From: Daejeonella sp.
Lineage (GTDB): Bacteria > Bacteroidota > Bacteroidia > Sphingobacteriales > Sphingobacteriaceae
NCBI RefSeq assembly: GCF_030695525.1
Contig: NZ_JAUYSS010000049.1
Coordinates: 21,807 to 85,806 of the forward strand
Reading direction: 5' to 3'
DNA: 64,000 nucleotides
Under the pieces are notes generated by a model, which worked only from the letters and a program-made list of their open reading frames with translations, was not told the origin of the DNA and made no database searches. The translations under genes were made by a program, and so were the position numbers. Positions 1-8,226 of the stretch are shown in pieces. Position 1 is the first letter of the stretch, and every line of letters begins with the position of its first letter.

Positions 1-251
1 TCAGGTATGGCGGAGGCTCTGACCGTCCGGGAACTAATTTGTTAAGAAAATCCGGGAAGGACCTGATGCATCTGGATATGTCTTATAATTCCGCTGCCGA
101 TAATTTTTACATGAAGACAACTACTTTGGTTAACAATTTCAATGCACCGGTAGATGCAGTAATGCTTGACAATAAAATTTATGTCATGGAGCATGGAACG
201 GCAAATTCTGATGGCGGTAGAATATGGAAAATCACTCTTCCAAAAAAATAA
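1..251 (+). CDS. C-terminal end of a beta-propeller protein (partial)
   Basis: The reading frame is open from the left edge (first full codon at base 3) to a TAA at 249-251, so only the last 83 residues are visible and the start lies outside the window. The tail contains APVDAVMLDNKIYVMEHG and a closing GRIWKITLP strand. This fits the last blade of an NHL- or sorbosone/glucose-dehydrogenase-type beta-propeller, which often ends by joining first and last strands. No catalytic residue can be judged from this piece. It is separated from the lactate permease by 116 bases, so co-transcription is possible but not shown. The family assignment is tentative. Confidence 0.45.
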   Translation, partial: RYGGGSDRPGTNLLRKSGKDLMHLDMSYNSAADNFYMKTTTLVNNFNAPVDAVMLDNKIYVMEHGTANSDGGRIWKITLPKK

Positions 252-367
252 TTTAAAGTAATTTATTCATATCCCCGGTATCGATTTCAAATCATCAATT
301 CCGGGGATTTTCTATTCAATTTTTTTCTAAATTGTAAGCCGATAATCATAAAACTAAAAACTAAAAA

Positions 368-2035
368 ATGGAACAAATCTGGTCTCAAAATTATGATCCG
401 CTAAATAATGCCCTTTTATCCACAGTTCTGGCTGCACTTCCGATAATTGTACTTCTGGGATCCATTGCTGTATTCCATATCCGGATTCATCTGGCTGCTG
501 TTTTTGGTTTAGTTGTAGCTATTGGAGTTGCACTATTTGTATATCAGATGCCTGTTCAAACCGTTGCTGCAACTACCCTTTATGGAAGTGCCTATGGTTT
601 GTTTCCCATCGGCTGGATCGTTCTTAATCTTATATTTCTATATCAGTTAACTGTCAACAAAGGTTTGTTCACCTTAATAAGGATGCATTTGTCAACAATT
701 GCACCAGATCCGAGAATACAGGTTATTCTGATAGCCTTTGCATTCGGTGCTTTTTTTGAAGGTGCAGCAGGTTTCGGAACTCCGGTAGCCATTACAGCAG
801 CCATTCTGATACAGCTTGGTTTCAGGCCCCTTGCGGCCTGCGGACTGTCTTTGATAGCCAACACAGCCCCTGTGGCATTTGGCGCACTGGGAACTCCAAT
901 TATAGCTTTGGCCGCAGTAACAGATATTGATATTCTGAAGCTATCTGCAATGGTTGGGAGACAACTGCCATTATTCTCATTCATAGTTCCTTTCTGGGTT
1001 ATTTGGGCAATGGCAGGTTTCAGAGGCATGATGGGTGTATGGCCTGCTGCATTTACTGCCGGCTTATCTTTTGCTGTGACACAATTTCTGGTATCAAATT
1101 ACCATGGACCATGGTTAGTCGATATATTTGCATCTATTGCTTCCATCGTTTCAATTATTGTTCTGCTAAAGTTCTGGCAGCCAAAAACAATATGGGAGTT
1201 ACCAAAGGCTGATGATGTGATTCCAATAGCTGCAGACCCGGTTTCAGTTTCCACAAAAGACATGGTACGTGCCTGGACACCATGGGTAATTCTTACGATA
1301 TTCATCTTTGCCTGGGGTGTTCCGACAGTTAAAAATTCATTAAACTCGATATCAGCGCCGGAGTATCAGGTTTCATATTTGCATAAACTGGTGAAACGGT
1401 CCCCTCCTATTGCACCGGTTCCAAGCATTGATAAACCGGCAAAAACTGAAGAGGCTGTTTTCAAACTTAACTGGATATCGGCAACAGGATCAGGCATCTT
1501 GGTTGCAAGCATAATTGCAGGCTTTGCAATAGGCTATTCTATTCGTGAAATGCTGAAGATATATTTTCAGACCTTGTGGAGGGTCAGGTTCTCGTTGATA
1601 ACTATTGCAGCGATGCTCGGATTGGGCTATGTAACCAAATATTCGGGGGCAGATGCCACGCTCGGGCTTGCCCTTGCAAAAACAGGGGTACTTTATCCAT
1701 TTTTCGGAACCATGCTGGGATGGCTTGGAGTGGCGCTAACGGGCTCTGATACTGCCTCCAATGTATTATTCGGGAGTCTTCAAACCATAACGGCAAAACA
1801 AACCGATGTCAGTCCGATTTTGATGGCAGCCGCAAACAGTTCAGGGGGTGTTATGGGAAAAATGGTTGATGCACAAAGTATTGTTGTAGCCAGTACCGCA
1901 ACAAACTGGTACGGACATGAGGGACAGATTCTTCGATATGTTTTCTTCCATAGTATTGCTTTGGCTGCACTGGTGGGGTTATTTGTCTTCCTTCAGGCAT
2001 ATGTGATACCGTTCTCGGATATGGTGGTGAAGTAA
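368..2035 (+). CDS. lctP: L-lactate permease (LctP/LldP family)
   Basis: A 555-residue polytopic membrane protein, the usual length for the LctP family of lactate/glycolate:proton symporters in the inner membrane. The start follows the family pattern (W-x-Q-N-Y-D-P near residues 5-11), and the conserved segment GAFFEGAAGFGTPVAI, typical of the family, is at about residues 126-141. A second family signature, GSDTASNVLFG, lies in the C-terminal half. An unusual soluble stretch near residues 320-365 lies between predicted membrane segments. It is the only complete plus-strand gene in the first 6.8 kb and converges on the SelA-like gene. With the actP/yjcH pair nearby it suggests a taste for short organic acids. 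Confidence 0.93.
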   Translation: MEQIWSQNYDPLNNALLSTVLAALPIIVLLGSIAVFHIRIHLAAVFGLVVAIGVALFVYQMPVQTVAATTLYGSAYGLFPIGWIVLNLIFLYQLTVNKGLFTLIRMHLSTIAPDPRIQVILIAFAFGAFFEGAAGFGTPVAITAAILIQLGFRPLAACGLSLIANTAPVAFGALGTPIIALAAVTDIDILKLSAMVGRQLPLFSFIVPFWVIWAMAGFRGMMGVWPAAFTAGLSFAVTQFLVSNYHGPWLVDIFASIASIVSIIVLLKFWQPKTIWELPKADDVIPIAADPVSVSTKDMVRAWTPWVILTIFIFAWGVPTVKNSLNSISAPEYQVSYLHKLVKRSPPIAPVPSIDKPAKTEEAVFKLNWISATGSGILVASIIAGFAIGYSIREMLKIYFQTLWRVRFSLITIAAMLGLGYVTKYSGADATLGLALAKTGVLYPFFGTMLGWLGVALTGSDTASNVLFGSLQTITAKQTDVSPILMAAANSSGGVMGKMVDAQSIVVASTATNWYGHEGQILRYVFFHSIALAALVGLFVFLQAYVIPFSDMVVK

Positions 2036-2068
2036 AAAAGTCAGACAGGGTTTTGAACCCTGTCTGAC
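2034..2068 (-). terminator. Intrinsic terminator of the SelA-like gene
   Basis: A perfect 13-base inverted repeat (2040-2052 against 2056-2068) has a 3-base loop. Read on the minus strand it is followed by six U (plus-strand A at 2034-2039), just after the stop of the gene at 2074. The U-tract overlaps the stop codon of the converging lactate permease, so the hairpin may act in both directions, although the plus-strand side has only two T after the stem. Confidence 0.8.
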
Positions 2069-2073
2069 TTGGA

Positions 2074-3300
2074 TCAGGCTTTAGATAATTCTTGTTTTAT
2101 TCGTGCAGCTACTATTTTTTCTTCACCCGGTACCATGATGAAGGTAACCAGCGAGATGTTATTTTTCCCGGAATTTAATTCAATACCCGGTTCTCCCTGA
2201 CTAAGTCTTTCCTGCACCTGCTTACCGGTAAGTGGAAGGACAGCCGGATCCCATGAGATCTCAAGATTGGGAGTTGAGTTAGCAATTTCGGGTATAAAAA
2301 CACGGGTTTTAACACTCTTAATGTTTTTAACGGCATTTTCGATATGGGCAATCTGTTTCAACCAATACTTCCATTCTTCATCACCAGTTCGGATAAACTT
2401 TTCGATCGCAACGTACAATCCAAGGATTTCTTCCTTATTTACTTTATGACCTCTACCAATGGTACTTCCTCTGGGTGAAGCGCTCAAACGGGCTGCGGCA
2501 ATCAGATCTTTTTTGCCCATCAGTACTCCTGAGCTCTGTGGACCACGAATTGCCTTACCACCTGAAAGACATACCAAATCAAAGCCCATATCGTTGAATT
2601 TCCAAAAATTTTCAATTGGAGGGACATCGGCTGCTATATCAATAAGCGTTGGAATATTGCGCCTTTTTGCAACTTCCAGCCATTCCTGATGTTTGATCTG
2701 CCCGGAATTTGTATTGCAATTCATAAAGGCCATCATAGCTGTTTTATCGTTTATTGCACGCTCAAGTTCCTCGCGGGTCTCAACCCAAACCATAGTTACT
2801 CCACAATTTTTCATCGCCTGGTAATAACCAATATTATGGCCTTTCTGTAAAATAACCTCTGTTTTCATACCACTGCCTTCCAAATGAGGAATCATTGCAG
2901 CTTTCTTGGCATCCATCCCGGATAGTACACCGGCAGTCCCAAGCATAATAGCAGAAAATGCCCCGGAAGTTACTGTTGCAGCTTCAGCATGGCACAATTC
3001 AGCTATTTTGGCCCCTACTTTATCCTGCAGTTCATCCAGCATGCAATATCTTCTTGATGAATTTTTTATTGCATCAAGCACCTCATCCTGCATCAACGAT
3101 CCGGTCATAAACGTTAAGGTAGCTCTGGCATTAATGAATGTCCGCACACCTAATTCCTTGAATAAATCCCTTTTTGCAGCTGTAGCAACTGCTGTGCTGG
3201 CTCCAGAAGGCAAAATTGAACCACTTGCACTTTGTCCTGATAAAATCCCTCCGGCTAATGGAAGAACTGTTAAACCTTTTAGAAGGTCTCTGCGTTTCAT
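2074..3300 (-). CDS. Tat-exported SelA-like PLP-dependent protein
   Basis: A fold-type I PLP protein of the selenocysteine-synthase/D-glucosaminate-6-phosphate ammonia-lyase-like group (408 residues from the chosen start). The PLP lysine is in SGGKAIRGPQSSG (Lys249). The ATG at 3300-3298 is preferred: it begins MKRRDLLKG, a twin-arginine signal followed by a hydrophobic segment, whereas the 19 codons of open frame upstream run through the terminator of actP. The family is normally cytoplasmic. A Tat signal would let the folded, cofactor-loaded enzyme cross the membrane. No selenium-insertion gene is nearby, so a true SelA role is unlikely; an amino-sugar or amino-acid lyase/aldolase-type reaction is more plausible. 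Substrate unknown. Confidence 0.8.
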   Translation of the reverse strand: MKRRDLLKGLTVLPLAGGILSGQSASGSILPSGASTAVATAAKRDLFKELGVRTFINARATLTFMTGSLMQDEVLDAIKNSSRRYCMLDELQDKVGAKIAELCHAEAATVTSGAFSAIMLGTAGVLSGMDAKKAAMIPHLEGSGMKTEVILQKGHNIGYYQAMKNCGVTMVWVETREELERAINDKTAMMAFMNCNTNSGQIKHQEWLEVAKRRNIPTLIDIAADVPPIENFWKFNDMGFDLVCLSGGKAIRGPQSSGVLMGKKDLIAAARLSASPRGSTIGRGHKVNKEEILGLYVAIEKFIRTGDEEWKYWLKQIAHIENAVKNIKSVKTRVFIPEIANSTPNLEISWDPAVLPLTGKQVQERLSQGEPGIELNSGKNNISLVTFIMVPGEEKIVAARIKQELSKA

Positions 3301-3318
3301 ATTATAAGTATTTATATT

Positions 3319-3356
3319 AAAAAAAATGTCTGATCGGCCCCGGGGCGGATCAGACA
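3319..3356 (-). terminator. Intrinsic terminator downstream of actP
   Basis: Inverted repeat with arms 3327-3335 and 3348-3356 (nine exact pairs) around a GC-rich self-complementary core at 3337-3346. On the minus strand it is followed by eight U (plus-strand A at 3319-3326). It starts four bases after the actP stop codon and argues that the SelA-like gene is transcribed separately and starts at 3300, not upstream. Confidence 0.85.
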
Positions 3357-3360
3357 TCGA

Positions 3361-4941
3361 TTATTTTTCAGAACCGTGACCGAGATAGGTTCTAAGTTTT
3401 TCACTCTCGAACAAATCGGCTGCTTCTTTTTCTGGTTGTAGCAATGAGACAACAATACCCACCACAAAGGCCAGGGTCATTGATACGATGGTAGGATTTT
3501 TCAAAGGGAAAATAGCCTCTGAATTGCCCATGATATCTACCATTACTGTAGGGCTGAGAACAATCAGAATCAATGCGAGGGATGCGCCGGTTATCATGCA
3601 CCATACAGCACCTTTAGTGGTAAATCCTTTCCATATGATTGACATCAGCAATGCAGGAAAATTAGCACTTGCTGCTATTGAAAATGCAAGTCCAACCATG
3701 AATGCAACATTCTGACCTTTAAACATCAGGCCTAAAGCTACTGCAAGTACACCTAAAAATATGGTTGCTCTCTTTGCTACTTTCATTTCACCTTTTTCAT
3801 CAGAAACACCACGCTTAACCACGTGTACATAAAGGTCGTGTGAAATGGTTGAAGCACCAGAAAGAGTAAGGCCTGCTACCACAGCAAGTATCGTTGCAAA
3901 TGCCACCGAAGCAATGAAACCAAGGAATGCACTTCCGCCTGTATTCTCAGCAAGCAGGAGTGCTGCCATATTTCCTCCCTTATCCAGACTTAAGATTGCA
4001 TCTTTACCAACCAATGCAAGGGCAGCAAATCCGATAAAAAAGGTTAAAACATAAAAGTATCCGATGAAGCCGGTCGCAACGAAAACTGATTTTCTGGCTG
4101 CCTTATCATCAGGAACGGTATAGAAGCGCATTAATATATGCGGAAGACCAGCAGTTCCAAGCATCAGTGCAAGACCGAGTGAAAGCGCATCAAATGGGTT
4201 AGTAATAAAGCCTCCCGGGGCAAGCATATTTTCACCATACTGGGATTTTACAGATTGGAATAATTCACCCGGACTAAAATTAAATTTAGCCATTGCGAGC
4301 AAAACGAGTATTGTAGCGCCTGAAAGTAGTAGAACAGCTTTGATAATTTGCACCCAGGTAGTTGCAAGCATTCCACCAAAAAGTACATAGGAAGTCATCA
4401 CTATACCAACTACTATAACTGCTATTTCATAATCAAGGCCGAACAGGGTTTTGATCAAACTTCCGGCTCCAACCATCTGAGCAATAAGATAAAACGAAAT
4501 GGTCATTAATGATCCTGCTGCCGCAGCGATACGGATAGGCCTTTGTTTTAATCGAAAAGCCACCACATCAGCAAAAGTGTACTTCCCTAGATTCCGGAGT
4601 GGTTCAGCAACTAAAAACATGATTAGCGGCCAGCCAACAAGAAAGCCGATAGAATAGATTAATCCATCATAACCCATAGTAGCTACCATCCCTGCAATAC
4701 CTAGAAAGGAGGCAGCACTCATGTAATCCCCTGCTAATGCAAGGCCATTTTGAAAACCGGAAATATTCCTTCCGGCGGCATAAAATTCAGACCCTGTTTT
4801 TGTTTTTTTAGCAGCCCAGTAAGTAATGTAAAGTGTGACAGCAACAAAAACGAAAAAGATTGCGATCGATACCGGATTTGCAGTTCCCAATGTAGACGGG
4901 GTGACTTCCGGGCTGATTTGTAGTAATAAGTTCAAAGACAT
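3361..4941 (-). CDS. actP: Cation/acetate symporter (ActP-like, SSS family)
   Basis: A 526-residue sodium:solute symporter, normal length for ActP. Recognisable parts include the N-terminal [20 protein letters not shown] region (about residues 53-72) and the repeated ASFLGIAG and transmembrane glycine/alanine patterns of the acetate/glycolate subgroup. It would import acetate or related monocarboxylates with a cation across the inner membrane. It lies 23 bases downstream of a DUF485 gene, the same yjcH-actP order known from other bacteria, which supports the assignment. Transcription stops at the strong terminator just after its stop codon. Exact substrate range cannot be read from sequence. 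Confidence 0.92.
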   Translation of the reverse strand: MSLNLLLQISPEVTPSTLGTANPVSIAIFFVFVAVTLYITYWAAKKTKTGSEFYAAGRNISGFQNGLALAGDYMSAASFLGIAGMVATMGYDGLIYSIGFLVGWPLIMFLVAEPLRNLGKYTFADVVAFRLKQRPIRIAAAAGSLMTISFYLIAQMVGAGSLIKTLFGLDYEIAVIVVGIVMTSYVLFGGMLATTWVQIIKAVLLLSGATILVLLAMAKFNFSPGELFQSVKSQYGENMLAPGGFITNPFDALSLGLALMLGTAGLPHILMRFYTVPDDKAARKSVFVATGFIGYFYVLTFFIGFAALALVGKDAILSLDKGGNMAALLLAENTGGSAFLGFIASVAFATILAVVAGLTLSGASTISHDLYVHVVKRGVSDEKGEMKVAKRATIFLGVLAVALGLMFKGQNVAFMVGLAFSIAASANFPALLMSIIWKGFTTKGAVWCMITGASLALILIVLSPTVMVDIMGNSEAIFPLKNPTIVSMTLAFVVGIVVSLLQPEKEAADLFESEKLRTYLGHGSEK

Positions 4942-4964
4942 ATATTTTATAGATGTATATAGAT

Positions 4965-5267
4965 TTAAATAAGTTCTTTTTTGATTTCCTTTACGGCCTC
5001 ATCGTAATAATTGTTCGCCCAATAAACATATACCCCTGTAATTAACCAGGAAAACAGAATAATTCCTAAACCAACAACAATTGCTAAATTCAGAGAGTCA
5101 CCAATTGGCATTTTAAGGGTTTCTTTATCATAAGCTACGAAAAGTAAAAAACCTATGTAAACAAAAAGCATGATGAAAGTGAAGGATAAAGAAACATTCC
5201 ATCTGTTTTTAACAAGTTTCTTGAATGCCGCACTTTGAAGAATCTCGTGTGTGTTTGTTTTACTCAT
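4965..5267 (-). CDS. yjcH: DUF485 inner-membrane protein (YjcH-like)
   Basis: A 100-residue protein with two membrane segments (about residues 28-48 and 60-84), the size and topology of DUF485/YjcH. This family is almost always encoded directly before actP-type symporters and is thought to assist them, but its biochemical role is not established. Here it starts the two-gene operon with actP. The 267 bases upstream (5268-5534) hold no gene and presumably carry the promoter; no confident promoter consensus was picked out. Confidence 0.85.
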   Translation of the reverse strand: MSKTNTHEILQSAAFKKLVKNRWNVSLSFTFIMLFVYIGFLLFVAYDKETLKMPIGDSLNLAIVVGLGIILFSWLITGVYVYWANNYYDEAVKEIKKELI

Positions 5268-5534
5268 AATTTTACCTGTATTAGTAAGTCGTTAAAAATT
5301 AATTAAAAAAGGATTTGTATTCAGAAAATGCTTGCCATTGAGACCCCGGAAAATCGGTTTAATATCATGGAAAAAATGCTGCCATAAACGAATCTATAAT
5401 TCTATGAAAAAAAATTGAATAAGCTGCCTTATTGCTATTAATCTTTTTAAAGTCATAAAAACGTTACGCTTTTGTTACACTACGGTTTCGCTGCTTTTGA
5501 TTTCTCCAGAATTCCAAAACATCCCCTTAAAAAG

Positions 5535-6761
5535 CTAAATTTTAAGTTTTAAACCAATCCGATTAAGGGAACGGGTAATCAATACACATAATAACGCAAA
5601 ACAAAAGGACTTCAATAAACCAAGGCCTCCAGTCAAAAAAAGATCCGGAAGTTTATACCCGACAATTCTGACAAGTGCATAAACAAAATATGGTATTAGA
5701 TAACAAAGCAGGGTATCGGTACCCGCAGGCTTTATAAAATAGAACCAATTATTCTTTTTCCAGACATCCGCTACCCAATAAATCAGGGTAAAGGCGAGTA
5801 ATGTAAAGGCAGAGCAAAGAAATAACCATGCCGGAGTAGCACCAAGTTTAGCAAGTCCCCAGTATGGGCGGGTAATTATGGATAAAGCAATTAAGACCAA
5901 TGAAGCAATAAGAAATATGATCGTTAGTCGCCATCGATCATTGGTTTTAATATAATACCTGAATACATAAGATGTCAAAACCCCTCCCATTGTGAGTGCG
6001 GGCAATGTACCTCCCAAAATAGCATTTGGAAGATATTCGGCAATACTTCCGGGAATCAGGCCTGCTTTATTTACCATACTCAATACACAAAAAAAGAACC
6101 AGGCAAAAAAGAGTGCATAGAAATTATTCTTTGAGAATACCATAACCAAAGCGCCGGCAAGGTAAGCCCAGCCTATCTGACCAAGAATACCCCACCACTG
6201 GCTTGCGAAACGAACTTCTCCATTCTCCCCTCCGCGATAGCTATAAGCTAGAAATATCAGGGTAATGACCCCCGAAACCTTCAGGATATTTACCAATACC
6301 TTATTAATTTTGTTAGTATAAGTATTCCAAATCAAAATAAAGCACAAGCAGCTAAGCGGATACCAGAGCCAGACAGGTATACCCATTGCTGCAGCATTGA
6401 CAGTCTCCCCATTAACCAGAAACACTCCCATAACTAGCAAGGCAAGTGTCCTGAATAATATATGCTGAACAATTCCGGCTGTACTATCCCCTTTTCTAAT
6501 CCTGTTTTCAATTGCATAAGGCAATGAAAGTCCTACAATAAAGAGAAAAGCCGGAAAAATCACATCTGAAAAGCCTATACCATCCACCCCTCTTTTTACA
6601 TGTCTTAATCCTTCAGGAATATCCGTCAGCGACCAAAAATCATTAACAAAAATCATGAGTACCATTGTAATGGCTCTTAAAATATCGATGGAAGATATAC
6701 GCTGAATGATATTATCTGACTTTAGTTCTCTTGCCTCATTTCCGGAATTGGTTGATATCAT
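5535..6761 (-). CDS. DUF5009 / HGSNAT-like membrane acyltransferase-family protein
   Basis: A 408-residue polytopic membrane protein. The start SIDILRAITMVLMIFVNDFW (residues 24-43), followed by GFSDVIFPAFLFIVGLSLP, is typical of the DUF5009/COG4299 group, related to heparan-alpha-glucosaminide N-acetyltransferase and other acyltransferase-3-like proteins. Members are thought to move acyl groups across the membrane onto sugars, but few are characterised. The gene stands alone, divergent from the amidase at 6898, with which it shares a 136-base intergenic region. Function is a family-level inference. Confidence 0.75.
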   Translation of the reverse strand: MISTNSGNEARELKSDNIIQRISSIDILRAITMVLMIFVNDFWSLTDIPEGLRHVKRGVDGIGFSDVIFPAFLFIVGLSLPYAIENRIRKGDSTAGIVQHILFRTLALLVMGVFLVNGETVNAAAMGIPVWLWYPLSCLCFILIWNTYTNKINKVLVNILKVSGVITLIFLAYSYRGGENGEVRFASQWWGILGQIGWAYLAGALVMVFSKNNFYALFFAWFFFCVLSMVNKAGLIPGSIAEYLPNAILGGTLPALTMGGVLTSYVFRYYIKTNDRWRLTIIFLIASLVLIALSIITRPYWGLAKLGATPAWLFLCSAFTLLAFTLIYWVADVWKKNNWFYFIKPAGTDTLLCYLIPYFVYALVRIVGYKLPDLFLTGGLGLLKSFCFALLCVLITRSLNRIGLKLKI

Positions 6762-6897
6762 ATAACAAAATCATTTGGGGTTCAATATAAAACAAACCGG
6801 CTGGAATTTCCTCAAACCTTACACTAAAGTAAAGAAATAGCCTGTTTAAATAAGATCGATAGTGTTACATTTACAAATAAATTAATGTTCATAAAGC

Positions 6898-7584
6898 ATG
6901 AAATTAAATCACAATAAATCAATTCTCCTAATATTGATGCTCTTTTCGTTCAGCATGCCAATTCATAAGGCTTTTGCACAAACCTTCAGAACATTTAATA
7001 AGCCAGTTGTATTTGATGAGCTTAGAAAAAAACTCTCGGTAGAATACCTTAGAGAACGACATGGAATAATACAGGATTCTGCTACGATTGTTCCCAAAAT
7101 GATTGTACTTCATTGGACCGCTATCCCGACTCTTGAACAATCCTTCGATGTAATGAATCCCGCCCTTCTGCCAGGTGCAAGAAGTGGAATTGCAGGGGCC
7201 AGCAGTTTAAATGTGGCCGCACAATTTCTAGTGGATCGTGATGGTGTCATTTTCAGACAATTACCTGAAACCGCCTTTGCCCGTCATACCATTGGACTTA
7301 ACTATTGCGCCATTGGTGTAGAAAATGTGGGGGGCAGTAATGCTCCGCTGACGGATCAACAGCTTGAAGCGAATGTGGCACTAATCAGGTACCTCAAAAA
7401 AAAGTATGCTATTGAATATGTGATTGGTCACCATGAATACAAATCCTTTATTGGTCATCCGCTATGGAAAGAAAAAGACCCGAACTATCTCACTAATAAA
7501 ACTGATCCGGGCGATGTGTTTATGAGTAAGGTAAGGGCACGGATAAAGGATTTGGATATTAAGGGAGCAATAAAAAAGAAATGA
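6898..7584 (+). CDS. Exported N-acetylmuramoyl-L-alanine amidase (Amidase_2/PGRP fold)
   Basis: A 228-residue protein with a Sec signal peptide (about residues 1-28, ending AFAQ) and an Amidase_2 domain. Expected zinc ligands are His72 (in VLHWTA), His178 (in VIGHHE) and Asp203 (in KTDPGD); Glu142 in GVENVG fits the catalytic glutamate of AmpD/AmiD enzymes. It should cut the amide between N-acetylmuramic acid and L-alanine in peptidoglycan or its fragments, in the periplasm. Single-gene transcription unit, divergent from the DUF5009 gene and 170 bases before the small metal-locus gene. Confidence 0.88.
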   Translation: MKLNHNKSILLILMLFSFSMPIHKAFAQTFRTFNKPVVFDELRKKLSVEYLRERHGIIQDSATIVPKMIVLHWTAIPTLEQSFDVMNPALLPGARSGIAGASSLNVAAQFLVDRDGVIFRQLPETAFARHTIGLNYCAIGVENVGGSNAPLTDQQLEANVALIRYLKKKYAIEYVIGHHEYKSFIGHPLWKEKDPNYLTNKTDPGDVFMSKVRARIKDLDIKGAIKKK

Positions 7585-7754
7585 TGTAAAACTTTCAGAT
7601 TAGAGTAAGTTTCTGTTGATGATTTCCAATCCCTGCACTTAAACCAAATAGGAGACTGTAAAAGTATTGATAGCTTGTTAAATTTAAAGACGATTTACTT
7701 AGCGTACTAGCATACAAAAATGAAAATGAGATATTTTTTTTGTAACTTTATATA

Positions 7755-8141
7755 TTGAAAAAGCTATTATCCATCATACTTATTTCAGCCTATCTGATAT
7801 CAACAACTGAACTTTATCAGGTGTTGAAGATACCTTTGCTCGCAGAACACTTCATGGAGCATAAAAACTTAAATCAGGGAACTACCATTTGGGACTTCCT
7901 GATCATGCATTATACCAATAATGATATCATTTATGCCGACCATGACAAGGACATGCAGTTGCCATTTAAATCTCATGATGGCTCTATCCATAATATTATT
8001 TTGACATTCATACACAATCCTGTTATTCAAACACTTACCCGGCCTGTAGTGATTGATTTAAATGAATATAATCTTCTGGAAAATATTAGTTTCAATTCCA
8101 CCTATCTTTCCAATATCTGGCAGCCGCCAAAACAAGTTTAG
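7755..8141 (+). CDS. Small exported protein at the head of the metal-efflux locus
   Basis: A 128-residue protein starting with TTG at 7755; no ATG fits because the hydrophobic signal-like segment begins right at this codon (KKLLSIILISAYLISTTELY). The mature part is rich in histidine with acidic and methionine neighbours (HFMEH, ADHDKDM, SHDG). Small proteins of this kind are commonly found before cusA/czcA genes in Bacteroidota, and a role in sensing or binding metal is a reasonable guess. It precedes the RND fusion by 85 bases and is probably in the same operon. No function is established. Confidence 0.65.
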   Translation: MKKLLSIILISAYLISTTELYQVLKIPLLAEHFMEHKNLNQGTTIWDFLIMHYTNNDIIYADHDKDMQLPFKSHDGSIHNIILTFIHNPVIQTLTRPVVIDLNEYNLLENISFNSTYLSNIWQPPKQV

Positions 8142-8226
8142 CAATTTAATTAAGTTCTCTTACCGGTCCAATTTTCAGGATCAGGTAGATTTATATTATT
8201 CTAAAAATTGTTAAACAATACAAGAT

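Noticed and set aside
643..1029. Long minus-strand open frame inside the lactate permease gene
   Set aside because: It is antisense to a well-supported membrane-protein gene and its product resembles no domain.
3301..3357. Upstream extension of the SelA-like protein to an ATG at 3357
   Set aside because: The extra codons run through the actP terminator hairpin, and the Tat signal starts naturally at the ATG at 3300.
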